A stretch of DNA of 64,000 nt from Limanda limanda (GCF_963576545.1 NC_083653.1:16971139-17035138), one strand, 5' to 3'. Counted from the stretch's first letter, positions 9,346 through 51,477 are shown. Program-made: numbers and translations. Notes: generated from the sequence alone by a model not told the origin.

Positions 9346-11214
9346 AGATGTATTATTGTTGTGTTATTATTATTTTTACTTATTAAACTAAAATAGTTTT
9401 TTGTACATGATATACAATATAGAGCACAGGTAAACAACACATTTTCTCTCTCTATAATATAATATATAATATATATAGAAAGCTGGTTAAGTATAAGACT
9501 ATTATTAATTAATTAATGTCTTATGGAAATGTGTTCTTCCTCTCACTCCTTTTCAAATATGTGGATAAAATCATTAAGTTTGATATTTTTGTTTGTTTGT
9601 AAGAAAAAAAAAATGTATTCACATATTTGATATTAAATCAAATGAATGAAAAACAATAGTAATGTATTAAAATGATCAGAAGGGGGTATTGTTACTCCAG
9701 AGACCTGATCAGTGCAAGAACAAATTGGCTACATTTTTATAGATTGAACTTCAGTTTAATAAGCAGTTCAAATAATCAATACCACATCTAAATAGTAATT
9801 ACATGCTACAGTCCTTCCCTGTGCATCACATTCACACAGATATCCAGTCACCCAGTCACGTGTCTGCAGTGCAATGCACAGCAGCTTGTATAGACAGGTC
9901 AGGAGCATCAGGTCACACCAAACATCAAAAGGGGAAAATATGACCCCAGGGACTTTGACAGGGGCATGAGAGCCCAGTGGACAATTCATAAATCCAAAAA
10001 GCAACACCAAAATATACAGACAGCCCTTCTGACTTCCTAAGAGGTCACACCCACTGTGAAGAAGACACAAGTGGAACTCATACGGGTCATCGCTGACAAG
10101 CAGATGCTGGATGTTGTACTTTCCAAAAGAAACAGATAAACATTTAAAAAGGTTAAAGACGACCTATGGTTCTTAGGTAGGTCCTCACTGTGATGACAGA
10201 GAACACTGTCAGACGTTATCCCAGCTGGAAACCTCCATATTAGCTGGATAAATTGCAAGGGACAAGAGGTCATGATTAAAGTTAACGTCCTCCAACAGAG
10301 TGTGTGTGCCCAACAAGCAGTTTTCATAACACCACATTCGGACAGACAAGATGTTACGCAGGCGAGTTTTGTGGTGAGCGAGCCACTGGCTAGGAAGTTA
10401 AAACCTAATTCAGAAGGAGAATTAGTGAAGGAGCCTTGTTGGCAGAGTGGAGCTGTGTGAACCAGACAACGTCAAATTGTTCCAAAGTGTCAGTTTTGTT
10501 TTAAAGAACCATCGCAGAGCAGATTAGTAATATGACACAAGATACTGAAAAAACACTAGAAGAAAAACCACTCGAAATTTCCAGGTTTTCAATCTGGCGT
10601 GCATTGAAACAACAAATATAACAAAATACCACCCAACTCAACTTTTTCTGTGGGTGGGATCATTTAAATTATGTCAGGCGCTTCCAAAGGTGAGGATTTG
10701 TTTGAGTTTTATCCACCAAAACCAGCTGTGGCCCTCATCAACAACTTCTGACATCAGACACCTCCACAAAGTGAAGCAGTTCAATTATATTAGAGAGGTT
10801 ATTGTGTTATATCTGTTCAATACAAGCTGAAATCGAATTGGCCCCTGAAGTGCCCTTGTCCTATCAGTAGTCTTTACAAAAATAATAAATAAAACATCAC
10901 TTAATAACAATTCTTACAATATCATCAATAAAGACGTACATTTCAAAAATTTTAGAGCTTTTTTGAAGAATACTATGTGCTTGAATACGGGTAAAATTTC
11001 TAAAATATATTCAATGATGAATAGTTTAAAGCTATGGAGCTAACAGTAAACAAGGAATGACTTGAATGTGCTGCTTACTGAATCAGGAACTGTGCAAGGA
11101 TGTTGCAAACATGATTGTCCCGTCTGTTTAAAGATGTCAGAGGGGAGTGGCCAGTCTGGTTGACGCATGGTAGAAAGGTTAGTGTTACTCACATAACCAC
11201 TCTACAGCTGTGCT

Positions 11215-11470
11215 GAGCAGGAGAACCTCTCACAATGAACAAGTCCAACCTCGAGGAGGAGGATTCCACAACAGCAGAAGACAACTTCCTGTTTCCTTCC
11301 TGTCAGCCATGAACAGACTCACAGGAACTGGACAGTTAATGAGTGGAGACATGTAGCATGGTCTGATGAGTCCTGATTCCTGCAGAGGCTGCAGATGGTT
11401 GGGTCAGAATCTGGTGTCCAGAGCATCAATCACATGGAGATAACGACCCACTATGAGTATGGTGTTCCTA
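11215..11470 (+). pseudogene. Decayed Tc1/mariner-type transposase fragment
   Basis: One plus-strand frame reads WTVNEWRHVAWSDES, stop, FLQR. The next frame continues DGWVRIWCPEHQSHGD. The order VAWSDES-FL-DG-VRIW is that of the Tc1-family DDE transposases common in fish. At least one stop and one frameshift break it, so it is a dead relic of about 250 bases. Confidence 0.7.
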
Positions 11471-11544
11471 ATGAAGTGCTCAGTGAGGAGCTGCTTCATA
11501 CAACACGGATGCGTACAATGCTTTGAGCAACTTGTTTTACATTT

Positions 11545-11726
11545 GTGGTGGTGCAGTGGTTCACACTGTCTGCTCTATGTTTAAAATCCCAGTTCAGCCA
11601 TTGTCTTTCTGTGTGGAGTTTGCATGTTATCCCCATGTCTGAGCGGGATTGCTCCAGCTAATCCAGCTTCCTCCTACATTTCAAAGACACGCAGATTGGA
11701 GTTAGGTTGATCAGACATTGAATTAA
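11545..11726 (+). repeat. tRNA-derived SINE, 5' part, degenerate
   Basis: Begins GTGGTGCAGTGGTTCACACT, an A-box-like head. It continues with a weak B-box-like segment and the body CTGTGTGGAGTTTGCATGTT, then CAAAGACACGCAGATTGG. This is a common teleost SINE. It is diverged and truncated. Confidence 0.7.
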
Positions 11727-12087
11727 AAAGTCAATTCCTTTGTAAAGCATTTTTAAAAGCAAGGCATTGTACATATAAACGGGAGGATAAATAAAAAGAT
11801 AAAAACAACCAGCAAAGACAACGACAATAAGACATTGAATAAGTAAAGAACAATAGAGTCAAATCAGATAAAAAGCACACAAATAGAGGTCTCAACCTGA
11901 GTTAAAATCCAAAGAATACAAATGGGTTAACAAAAAAAGTTTTGAATCAAATTTGAACTTGACTGTTGCACCGTTTAGAGCCAAACTACAGCAAAGGCCC
12001 GGTCTCCTTTATGCTTCAATCTGGAACCTCTGGACCTCTGTGATTGTGTGGGTGTAAAGTTAAAGGAGTTAAAGTTTTTTTTTAACT

Positions 12088-12156
12088 CTGCCTTTCCCCT
12101 CATGTCAGGCTGGGCTCCTGGTACCCTCAAAGGATAAGTATGGATAATGGATGGAT
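12088..12156 (+). repeat. Tail of the same SINE family
   Basis: Contains CATGTCAGGCTGGGCTCCTG and ACCCTCAAAGGATAAGTATG followed by ATGGATGGAT, the 3' end of the SINE whose 5' part lies at 11545-11726. The two may be one element split by an insertion or by decay. Confidence 0.6.
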
Positions 12157-12368
12157 CAAGGGCCTGATGGGACCATGAAACATCAAGAAACAAAGAAGAG
12201 CCAACATGGAGGAGTGGTGGATTTTCATGACAATTATTTTATCCCTATTAATATGAAGTTTCTCCAATAAATCAGGTACCTTTGATTTGTATTGACTTTT
12301 ATTGTAGCACCATCATGCTGCCACTAGAGTGTGATAACACTACGTTCCAGAGCTGCAGGCAGGAGTGA

Positions 12369-12402
<34 letters not shown>

Positions 12403-12608
12403 CATTCACTTTGTGCAGCATGCAACTATTCTACATGTTATTCAAGAGGGGAGGATTGGAGTGAATTTTTGGACAAGCTGTATATCCATAGGTCTTGTCT
12501 GCCTCATCAGAAACACACCTGCCCCGACTGCCAGGGGAAATGTTTCCTAAAAAACAATAAAGCTTTGCAATAAATGAGAACTGACAAGAGGATGTTACCT
12601 CCACTTCT

Positions 12609-12622
12609 GTCTCCATGGAAAC
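12609..12622 (+). promoter_or_regulatory. Near-palindromic GTCTCCATGGAAAC element
   Basis: Close to the GTTTCCATGGAAAC class of RFX-related elements. Seen in sequence only; function unknown. Confidence 0.3.
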
Positions 12623-13601
12623 TTGCCTCGCTGGTCATTCTGTGGATATGGATGATATAGACCGGGGGACACACGGCCTGTGTGCATCAATCCACTTAGC
12701 ACCTTGCTCTGGCTCCTTTACACTGGAATGTCACAACCATTGATTTCAATACATGTATTCGACTGAGGTGAAGTTAAAGGCCTGTACCTGACACTGAAGG
12801 GAATGTGCTTTTTGTTTTTTCTTCCTAATCGATATGTGTGAAAAAGTGAAGAAGATGATTGTGTCTGTCAAAGCATGGGATGTGTGGAAACGTGCAGCAG
12901 TGTTATCCCCGGCATGTTGCCTTTTACCTTTGAGTCTGTCTCTGTGTTACTGAGTAGTGTGATGCCCTCTAAAGATCTAGAGAAGGCACACTTTTTTCTC
13001 ACCCCCCTTCTTTCTTTGCTGTAGTTGCATAGCAACAGAGGAGCTGCCACGGCTCCAGTTGTGTTGGTGGTGGGAGCGCGCTGCACAGGGAGGCACTGGC
13101 TCCAGATTAAGCCTGTCTCAGCTTCAATTATGAATGGGCTTCCACTGCCACACGGCTCCAAAATGGCACAGCGTCGGATTGATAAGACATTGAGGAACTC
13201 TTTGGTGCACTTAACTCTTTTACCACTTCTCCTGAAGGGGGAGGGGTGTAGAGTTTGACTTTAATCAGAAGTATTGAACTTAAATGATTAGAGGAAGTAA
13301 ATGAATAATTAACTGGCGGAAGAGGCATGGGTATGATAAGACCCATGTTGATGGGAATGTGTGAGGTTAATTATTGGGGTCAGTCTCGAGAGCAAATCAC
13401 AGTCTCCAGTCTCACAACGCTGGCAGTTAGTGTGTTAGTGCTGCATGTTGAAGTGCTGAAAGGCAGAGTAGGCTTCACAGTATTTAATGTGTAATAATAT
13501 ATTAAATACATACCACTAATCCTGATTTCAATATTTTCCTGTGATCTCTCTTTGATCTTCAGAACAGAACAGCCAAACTAATTTTCTGCAACTTGTATTT
13601 T

Positions 13602-16239
13602 TTTATTATTGCAACCAACTGGAAGACAATACATCACATAAACATCATTGTAGTTTTTCAGAAAATGGAAAACAAAATAAAACAACATTTATATATTTTT
13701 TGCCACGGTATTGGACAACGTTGATATTTACATGTAGTGATGAAATAGGTCTTGAAATCATTCTTTGGCAATATGATTGCACAATAAGGAGAGAATTGAA
13801 CATTTACTGAAAAAATAAAATAAAACAAAAGAAAAAATAATAAAAACAACACCTGGGCGTACTCCGCATCACATCTCACAGATCAATAACGGTTTTGCAT
13901 TTTGACATCCCTAACCTATGGCTTTCCAATATTCAGCTCAGACAGTCACAGAAAATAATGGCAGTATTGTAGATCATTTTGTCGGAGAGGAAACAGAACA
14001 TGAGAATGTGCATAAAACATTAACAAATAATAAATGGCAGCTCCGTGTTTGAGGGTGTCTCACTTTATGTTTGGCAGGTTTGAAAGAAACACTTATTTTC
14101 TGGGTTTTCCAGGCAGTGAAGGTTATTTCCTTTTGCTTTAAAATGTTTCAGGTTTATTTTATGCCTTTTTTTTTCCGGGATGTGCAGGTCAGGGGTTCAT
14201 CTTTCCCACATGTCACCGAGTGAGTCAGAGGGACAAAAAAATGCTGTTGCTAAAGCAACACATTCTCCCCCCCGACATGCCTCTTGCCAACTGAACACAT
14301 TATTAGTCACCACAACAGTGGATTGTTACTGCAAATACAGCAGAGTGCTTGACCTGGGCCGCGGGAGCACTCAGACAGATATGAGACGAGAGACGGATGG
14401 CACACAACAAGAACATTGACAGTGTCTCCTTTTAGCCTATTTTTTTATACGCCGGCATGGACACCATACAAAATACAAAGCCAGTGATGCATGCTACAGG
14501 TGGCGGAGGATTGTACCAGTGGATGGGACATGCATTTCTTTGCCTGCTCGGCTCGCTGACGATCTCTCAGCGTCTGTTCAGCTTAAACAAAACCTCGTGT
14601 GACTCTGCTGCTACGCTCCAAACTCAGTCAAAGCTGCGTTTTTTATGTGCATCTCTGCAAGTGAGGGAAGATTAACAGTTTAATGCATTGCAGATTTAGG
14701 AAGAGAGCGTGCCACAATGGCAGCATCACATCCCTTTCGGATGCAACAGATGTCAAAGCTCTCTAGTGCTCCAGCAAGTTTCAAGCGAGTCAGTATCAAT
14801 GTTAGATGAGATTCACACACAGGTTGTAGAGTGGTAAAATGTTCAAAACGAAAAACTCAAATCTCCAGACTGGGCTCTGGAGGTAAATATGTGATGGACT
14901 GTTTGTGAGCTTCACATCGACAAGTAATACCTTAACCAAAAGGGTAAAAATACTGTAGGTAAATTATAAAACAACCTTGACTGTGTCTGCCTACTTCTAC
15001 ATTCCTCTTCCTTCTCTACTCTACTCTCCGGTGGCCTTTATGGAGACATGGTTCTTTCTGAAAACATACAAAGTTTCCTTCGCCCATCTGATCCAAACAT
15101 TTACACTTGAACAATGCTGATGGGAAATAAGGACACGTGAACATTTACACACAGGAGAAAAAAACCCCAACAATAATGTTATAAATAAAGACAAGTAACG
15201 TTCTGTCAAAACATGTCAGAGATATGACAACAGCGGTACTGAGGGCAGGCAGGCAGGCAGGCACAATGTTAAAGGGTGTGTGTTCCTGGGCACACAAACT
15301 CACACACTACAGATGTGTTCTGAAATAACACTGGGGTTAACAATGAACACCTACAACAAACAAAAAAAAGGTCAATGTACAGGCAGAAGAAGACGGAAGG
15401 AAGCCCACCCGTAGGAGGTGATCCAGCTGGCCTACAGAGCCTGAACCCAAGGCCCAGAGGTGGCACCCCTGGGCCTCTAATTGCAGAGTGATCTCCCACA
15501 TCCCTCCCTGAAGACATGTCTTTGAAAGCCCGCTCAGAAAAACAAAGAAGAACCCAAACGATTCAAAAGAAAAAATAACAAAACAAAACCAAAAACAACA
15601 AAAAAACAAAACTCCAATATAACCACGGGTATAAGAATTGGCGGCAAAACTTTTTTTCTTTCCTCTAGGATCAAGGTTTATATGAAAATAAGTCATGCTT
15701 CATGCTAAATACATCGTTTATCTTACATGTTCTTTGAATAAAAAAGATTTGCTTTTTATCTTATTTACAAGCACCCATGCAATATAACTGAGAAAGTCCT
15801 GCAGGTCAAATTGCTTCAATTAAGAAAGGAAAAAAATAAAATATTTTCTAACCTTTTTACAGAGTTGCCCGCGCGGGACAAATTGCTTATATCTTTATGA
15901 GGGTAGAGTGAGGGTAAACAGACACAAACAGAAATCTATAACCCACAGTTCATGTATATAGTTCTTTGACATTGTCAAATGAAGAGGAAGGTGTGGCAGC
16001 TACTGGTAGCTATGATATCTATACCAGGTGTCTACGTCTATGGACAGAAGTACTGGGGAGGTTTCAGGGACGTTTACATTATGCAACAACAACAACAAAA
16101 TGAAGGAGATATTGCCTCAGACCCGGCACACTATCCATCTCTATGGTGATAAACATGACCTTTTTTTTTAATTTTAATATATCTATTCTTAAATACTATG
16201 AGTGCTCTTGAAATAAACCATGTCTTAACCCATGATGCT
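13602..16239 (-). other. Possible extended foxn3 3' UTR or flank
   Basis: A/T-rich sequence with two further minus-strand AATAAA signals (14158-14153 and 13607-13602) and a short GGCA tetranucleotide run at 15244-15262. No coding frame or transposon is recognised. Confidence 0.4.
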
Positions 16240-16995
16240 TTTATTATAAGTGGCGTAAAATAATCTTAAGTGCATGAATATATATCACATTGGGTTTTAC
16301 AATTATTTTGACACTTAAGGTCATTCTCTTTAGCTCTTCTTTACTACTATGCCTTCTTCTTCTTGTTCTTCTTTTTTTTTTGTCAGCTGTCATAGCGGCT
16401 ACATGAAGCAACCTGGTCGCTTATCTTTGGCACAGTCTCACATTTGTGCTCGTGGATGTAGGAGAGTGATGCCGGCGGGCGGCCCGGAGAGAGAGAGCCA
16501 GTGCTCGTCCCGTCGGCCCTGCCGTCGTCGCCGGCATCACTGCAAGATTGCTACAGATTCACATAGAAACAAACAGGTAAGACAAACAGCCATCTTCCGC
16601 TCGCGTGCTGTACGCTCCCTCAATGTGATTCAGTCGAGTCGGGTTCGACTTTTCCTAATTAGTGACAAAACATGCTTTTTTTTATGGCTTTCATCCCCTT
16701 TTTAAACAACAACAAAACAACAGAGACACATGAGAAATACCCATCAATGTTAGTGTTGCTGAACATGTAGGAAAACATAGATTTTTGATATTGCCACAAA
16801 TAAGTAGGATTCACCTAATGCCCTGCAGATAGATAGAGGGAGATGAGAAGTGTCCGTTGAGACTAATGCTGTAGTAACTTTACCTGTTGACCTATTGTTG
16901 TATATGTGTGTGTGTGTTAATGTCTGTGTGCGCGCTTGTGAGCTGTATAGCGTCTGTGTGTTTGCGTGACTATGTATTTGTTCTATGTGTGTGTC
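16240..16995 (-). other. foxn3: foxn3 3' UTR (minimum, to first candidate poly(A) signal)
   Basis: Follows the foxn3 stop at 16998-16996. An AATAAA on the minus strand lies at 16245-16240. Others at 14158-14153 and 13607-13602 could end longer transcripts, and mammalian FOXN3 is known for a long 3' UTR. The true end cannot be fixed from sequence alone. Confidence 0.45.
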
Positions 16996-45377
<28,382 letters not shown>

Positions 45378-45395
45378 CCAGCCCAGGGCTCACTC
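45378..45395 (-). other. foxn3: foxn3 5' UTR piece and upstream splice acceptor
   Basis: On the minus strand a pyrimidine-rich CTGCCTCTCTCTCCAG ends at 45396. It is followed by 18 UTR bases with an in-frame TGA before the ATG. This shows that at least one noncoding exon lies further right. Confidence 0.75.
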
Positions 45396-46632
45396 CTGGA
45401 GAGAGAGGCAGAATAGACAAGAGAGGGAAAAAGGTTGAAGAAGGAGCAGAGAGAGAGAAAATAAACAAGGTCAGTGTGTGAAATTAATTTGGCTCTTTAC
45501 TTTTAGCCAAAGGGAAACATGCAACAAGAGTTTGACCACAGTCTGGATAACGTAGTATAAGGTCTGTGGCGAAAAGTGTAGATCATCATTTTACTTTGGG
45601 GCTTTCCGTCCAATTCTGACTGGGACTGCAAATTTAGTGCTTCATTGGTTAAGGAAAATCTTGCCTTGTACAACAACCCCCGAATTACTAGTCTACCAGC
45701 AAAATTGCATGGGGTTGCTGTCATTACATATGAATGCTGTTAAAGGTCTTATAGTTGAAGGGTCACCAAAGGGATTCTGCCTCTTCAACATTCGATAGCA
45801 GGAGAATTGTCAAGGTTAGAGCCTTGACTGAATAAACTTAAACTGCGGGACTTGGCACCACGGCAGCATCAGTGTGAGCAGAGATCATTGTGATCGGGAG
45901 CTTTGCCAAAAAAATGAACGAAACAAATTGGGAGTGCAAGTTCAAATCCAGCCCCAGTCTAATCAGACCATTATTCTCTCAACATAAGAGCAATGCTGTG
46001 CTCGTTAGATGCAGGCAGAGTGTGGTAATTGAAGGGGAACGGCCGAGAGAGTATCACACCACAATCAGAAGCCTCACAACCGGGCCTTTGATTGTCCTCT
46101 AGCACAGACAGCTGTGGGAAGGACCGAGGCAGCACCCACAGCAAAATGTAATCTGCTCCACACACCCTGTGGAGATGTTTCACAGTTTGAACACACGTAC
46201 ACAACCTCGGATGCACAGGTGCTCTCTCTCGCTCTCTCTTTCTCTCACACACACACACACACACACACATGCAAAGGAAGGCATGGACCTAAATCTATGA
46301 GCATACCACAAATTCTGGCAAAACAGCACAGATGCCCCCAACAAGAAACAAGTACAAAGATAGGTTGCATAACTAAAAGCATATACACACGCATGCCGAC
46401 ATGGATGAATAATACACACACATATGAAAGCGCACACACACATCCACCACTAGAACATTGAGTTAAGTCCAGATCTATTCTGTCTGGTCCCTGTGTTGTG
46501 CGATTGCTCTCTAATCCAAGGTGATCATGGGCCGATCTGTCCCCTCACTCTGCGCGATTGACTGACAGCTGTCACCCACGGCGACCCGCTGTGCCGTGAC
46601 AACTGTCAGTTCGCTACAGATCCGGCCGCCGC

Positions 46633-46646
46633 GTCACCATGGCAAC
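46633..46646 (+). promoter_or_regulatory. X-box palindrome
   Basis: GTCACCATGGCAAC fits the X-box consensus exactly. It lies in a CpG-containing, low-repeat block 1.3 kb upstream of the foxn3 start exon. Confidence 0.5.
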
Positions 46647-48699
46647 AGAGCATAACAACTCAGCTCCTTTCTCGATCGGGTGCTTTTTTTTGCCTTTTTT
46701 CATCCATCCGCTGTGTCTATCGCTCTTCCACCTATCTCCCAGTCTCCTCTCTTTTTTCCCTCACTTTTCTACCAGCGCCGATAACTATGCTTAACAGTGT
46801 TGATAGGCTGTAGTGGAAGGACTGAGCTAAATATAGAATTGTGATGTATAGCTGTTGCTCGCGTATCGTCGGCCATTCCTATAGTCACCCCGGCTGCTCC
46901 ATCTCTCCACAGCGCCGGGAAGCGCTCGGCGGAGCTGAATGTCTTTGATCACCCTCTCCACTTCTTCCCTCCTCTCTCTTCTTCCCGGTCCTCACACTTC
47001 CCTGACAGCACACGTGCTCATTCAACAAGCTGTACCTGTCTGGAGGTACAGCATTGTTGCACCAATATTGACATTGAGTGTAATGAATTCAAATTGCCCC
47101 AGTGACGATAGCGCTGCAGCTGAAAATAGTGAACGCACAATCAAAGGGATGGGCGAGGTGGAAAGGGGGATTTGACAGGCTTTTCAAGGTGTGTGTGTGT
47201 GTGTGTGTATTTATGCAAACGTTTGACAGGCTTGTCACGATGTGTGTGTTTGTCTTGGGAAGAAAGTGAGGGCATCGTAGTGACATTGTTCCTGGTAGGA
47301 GTCTACTGGAATGCAGCGATGGCTCTGATGCTCTCTTTCTCTCAATCTCCCTCTTCCTCCTCCTTGTTATGTTGCCATAGCGGCAAGGGGGCCATGAAAC
47401 ATTACGGCTGACAGTAAAGTCATCTCATTTTACTGTTGCTATGACAACAAACTCCTCACTGTTCGTTGGGGCCAGCACGAGCTGCCGCCCAAGCCTCGTG
47501 CCTGGGTGTGTGTATGAGTGGATGAATTTGAGTTTGTGTGTATTTGCGATTGTGTGTGTGCCACCATGTCTCCCATGGGCTCTCATAAAGCTTAACATAC
47601 TTGCTCAGCTCTAAACAAACTTTCATGCAACTACTACAGCGGCCCCTCAGGAGCAACTGCTAAAGGACAAAGGCAGATATCGCTCAAGTTCAGACTAAAT
47701 GACTGCTGCTGTGTGTAAATGTGTGTGTGGGGAATGTGTTTTCAGTGTGTGTGTGTGAGAAGCATCCTCACATTTGTTTGACAGATGGGACTGTGCTATT
47801 CTCTCTGTCTTCTTCATTCCCTGGATCTCTTTGTGTTTGCATGCTTTGTTTTCATTTGTGTTCATCTCTGTTTGGCATGTCCACATTTGGCTGAGGGTGT
47901 TCCTTTTTTGTGTGTGCATCGTGTTACGAGTACACACGGACTATCTGTCTTTTAAGTACACCCTTCATCCAAAAGTCTGTGCATACCATGAGGTGTGTCT
48001 CTGTCCTCACTGTAACTCTGGCACCACACTGGTTCTGTTAACACTCTGCACCTCGATAACGGGGATTTTAAATAATGCCGTTCAATTAGAGTAAATGGCT
48101 TTTTCCATTCAAAACGCCAGTCTCCAGCAGCGGGTGATTGGCAGTACACTTAAATCAGACGATTCCTATTATTACGCTGCCATGAATGTAGCCTTCACAG
48201 GTCTCTGACAGCAAACAAACGCAGAAAATGACTGTGGCAACTGTGTTAGGCATTCAAACTCCCACAAACTTCACGATTGACACAGTCGTCAATCAAGTAA
48301 CTAACAGCCAATCTTCAGATTTAATGAAAACAGAAATGAATCAAGAGCAATAATTTAAAACAATTCTTAAAATAGATAAATGTTTTTTTCAATTATGGTG
48401 AAATCATATTTTGGTCATGCAATCTTTTTTGAACAACTAACTTGGTCCATGGGAATCTAAGGTCCACCTATCAAATCTTTCAAACGTATCACATGGTCTT
48501 TATCAGCGAATGGATTTTGCTCAGTTGCCACGGAGATAAATCTGCTGACGTGTGAGCTCTTATGATTTCATCCATTGCGTATAGTGATGGCTTAGGGATG
48601 GTTCCAAATTTTTGGAAATGCTCATTCTCATGTCTGTGTATGGCACATACTGCATCAGGTTACCGTCAGCAGCCAGTTAGCCTAGCGGAGTCTCCGCTG

Positions 48700-48712
48700 G
48701 TTGCCTGGCAAC
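48700..48712 (+). promoter_or_regulatory. X-box palindrome (1-base spacer)
   Basis: GTTGCCTGGCAAC fits the X-box consensus exactly. Confidence 0.45.
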
Positions 48713-48850
48713 CTCACAGTACATCCAGGGAGTGACTGGTACATAACAGTCGGGGACATAACCCTATATAAAACTGCAATGGATTAAAGAAGCAAAACAC
48801 AACACGTCCACTGGTGTGAGCTTGAGTGCCGATTGTACAGTAATACCTCT

Positions 48851-49003
48851 GGACAAAGCCAGGCTCTTTACTAAGCTAAGCTAACAGACTGTTGGGGGTC
48901 GCTTCATATTTAGCACACAGACATACTGTAAGTGTGGTATTGATCTTCTCATATATCCCTCTTAGCATTAAAGCAAATCAGCATATTCCTAAATTCTGGC
49001 ACT
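48851..49003 (+). repeat. Dispersed teleost repeat (GCTAAGCTAAGCTAA type), copy 1
   Basis: Contains AAGCCAGGCTCTTTACTAAG, CTAAGCTAACAG and CACACAGACATACTG, then GGTATTGATCTTCTCATAT. Matches a common fish repeat by memory; a second copy is at 53245-53410. Confidence 0.55.
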
Positions 49004-50869
49004 TTTAGTTACAAGTCACAAGCTTACATTTTGGCCAATACAAAACGAGACCCCTCTCCCCCGCAAGCCTTTGAAGAAACTGACTTTCTGATCATTTATG
49101 CTTTTCCCAGGACAAAGTTGTCACAGATGACGATAACGGATTATTGACAAACCCAAAGGTCCACGTCATAAATCTTCTTCTTCTTGAATCGAGCCGTATT
49201 GGGCCTCAGCAAACAATGTTATGCAAAAAACTGTTTTTATGGTCAATACGCTTTGTTGGTGTCATGTCTGCAAATATGAAGAGATAGGGCTCAGTGGTAT
49301 TTCTGGATTTCACAGGGCTAATTGCCCAAAAAATAACTAAATCAAATGACAGATTAGAAGCTCTTACAGATATTTCTTAGGTATAAGAATGTCAATGAAC
49401 CGAGATGAGGACTTTGATTGTTATGGTTTTGAATATTAGCTGACAAAATGTATAAAATAAAAGTGTTCATTTGAAGGATAAAGTCATTGACCTTGGTGTG
49501 TACCTGCTGACCTCTGGCCAGCTCCAGCCCTCTGCAGTCATTAAAACTGGAGGCAGAGGCCATCAGTGTTTACACAGAGTGGAGAAAGGTTAACAAACTC
49601 CTCAGATAGTGGAGAGGGAGTAGGCTAAATCATGTGCTCTAATTGACAGCGTAATCATCTTACACTGCATTCATGCTCTCGCAGATACTTGTCTAAATCA
49701 CATGCCACATTTACGTAATCCTCAGAAGATCTCCGTTCCCCGTTGGCAGCTCGTTCTGTCTGACTCGCAGGCATTTTGTGTGCCTCCGCCAGCAGCAACA
49801 TTTCAATAATGCACTTCAATTCGCTGCCTTTCCTCGAGTCGGCTGCAGCATTAGCCAGACTGACTTTCGACGGAATCCTCAAGTCGTCAAGTTACAGAAC
49901 CCCCAAAACCACATCAGTGCAGAAATATTTAAATAAAAACCAAGATAGGCTCATGACATGCTGTCAGCGGCCCATTTATGCTCTGCTCTGGGCCTCGGCG
50001 GACTGGAGCCACAATTACAACTTTGTCAGTTTGATCGCAGCTCGTGGCATGTGTTGCATGTCACATCCGTCTGCTCCTCGCTTTCCTGCCAGTCTTTACT
50101 ATACAGCCCAATAAAGCCAGTGCGATGAAAATAATCCCCCCTACCCCCCGAATGGAGTAGTAATAGTAGTGTAGGAGATAGCGGCGAAGAATGGAATAGT
50201 AGCTGGTAGGAGTTATTACTTTGCAGAGGGGTGAGCTGAACCTTGTGGCTCCTCTGGCCACAGTGATAAAGCAGGGAGTCAGATGCACCGAGGCAAAACT
50301 AATCTGGAGTTTTGATGACAAAAGGACAACCTTTATCCCTCCTACACATACACAGGATGGATTGAAGGGGAGAGGAGAACCAACAGAGAAAAGGAGAAAA
50401 TGAGAACTCTCTCAGAGGCTGGGAAATAATAACTTCTGCTACATATATGTCAACACCGGCTGTAGGGAGCCTAGTGATGTTCACCCTCTGTATTTCCCGC
50501 TCTCCCCAGACGACAAATATTAGGGTTCCACAGGGCTTTAAGGAAGTGGAGCAGGACCAATCACATCCTATATGGTCTGACTGTGTCTTCCTTTTATGTC
50601 ATCCGCAGCAGCAGAGTTATGGAATAGAGGTCAGGGGTCAGGGTGTCCCAGAGGACTGCTCCTGACCCCTGGCTCCTGCTCTTGGCTGCCTGGCAACTGG
50701 CACAGCACGCCTGCACACGCATGAACGCACGCACGCACGCACACACTGACAAATCTGGATTCAGACTGACACAAATAAACAAATCCTGTCTCCGAGAAAT
50801 GACGTTCAAATACAACTGATTTGCAACGGAACATTTGTTTTTACAGGAAACACAACATAGATCAGTCAG

Positions 50870-51150
50870 GGTCTTTCTATGTGGAGTTTGCTTGTTCTCC
50901 CCGAGTCTGCGTGGGTTGTCTCTGGCTTCATTCAACAATCCAAACGCATGCAGATTGGGGCTAGCTTAAGTGGAGACTCTAAATTGACTGGAGGTGTGAA
51001 TGTGAGCGGGAATCGTCTCTGTATGTTTGCCCTGTGATGCGCTGGCGACCTGTCCAGGGTGTATGCTGCCTCGCTCCAACTGGCCAGCTCCCCCCCCACA
51101 ACCCTCAAAGGATAAGCTGTATAGATGAAGGATGGATGGATGGATGGATG
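50870..51150 (+). repeat. tRNA-derived SINE, body and tail
   Basis: Runs from GTCTTTCTATGTGGAGTTTG through CTCTAAATTGACTGGAGGTG and CTGGCGACCTGTCCAGGGTG to CTCAAAGGATAAGCTGTATA, with a (GGAT)n tail. The best preserved copy in the window, lacking the tRNA-like head. Confidence 0.8.
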
Positions 51151-51477
51151 AATAACAGAGATTATGTTTTCTATCAAGATAATGAGGATATTAAAAATAT
51201 GTCGATACTGATAGGTCTGTAAAATAACTACAACACTTCAAATTTGTTTTACAGCCAAATATCCCATCTTCTAGTGGGCTGTCCATTTCTATTAACAGTA
51301 TTATTGAGGTGAATTCATAACTTAATACATGTCGACTTGATGGTGAAGTTATATGAAATCACCAGTCAGTAGAAAATTGTCCGTAGAAAATTCCACAGCA
51401 GTCCAGTTCTTTAAGTCTGGACCAAAGTGGTGGACAAAGCATCAGACCGATGTTCCCCCATATCAGTCAAACATTCA

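Larger units (their letters stand above)
8210..13600. other. Intergenic region between the gtf2a1 promoter and foxn3 3' flank
   Basis: No gene is recognised. The region holds a repeat tail ending in a C20 run, a GGGCCC-type dispersed repeat, a decayed Tc1/mariner fragment, pieces of a tRNA-derived SINE, and a short CA run (12372-12400). The rest is A/T-rich sequence without a clear signal. Confidence 0.7.

Noticed and set aside
11545..11620. Possible tRNA gene from A-box and B-box-like sequence
   Set aside because: No cloverleaf can be formed, and the downstream body is that of a SINE. The same holds for 20765-20911 and 40391-40620.
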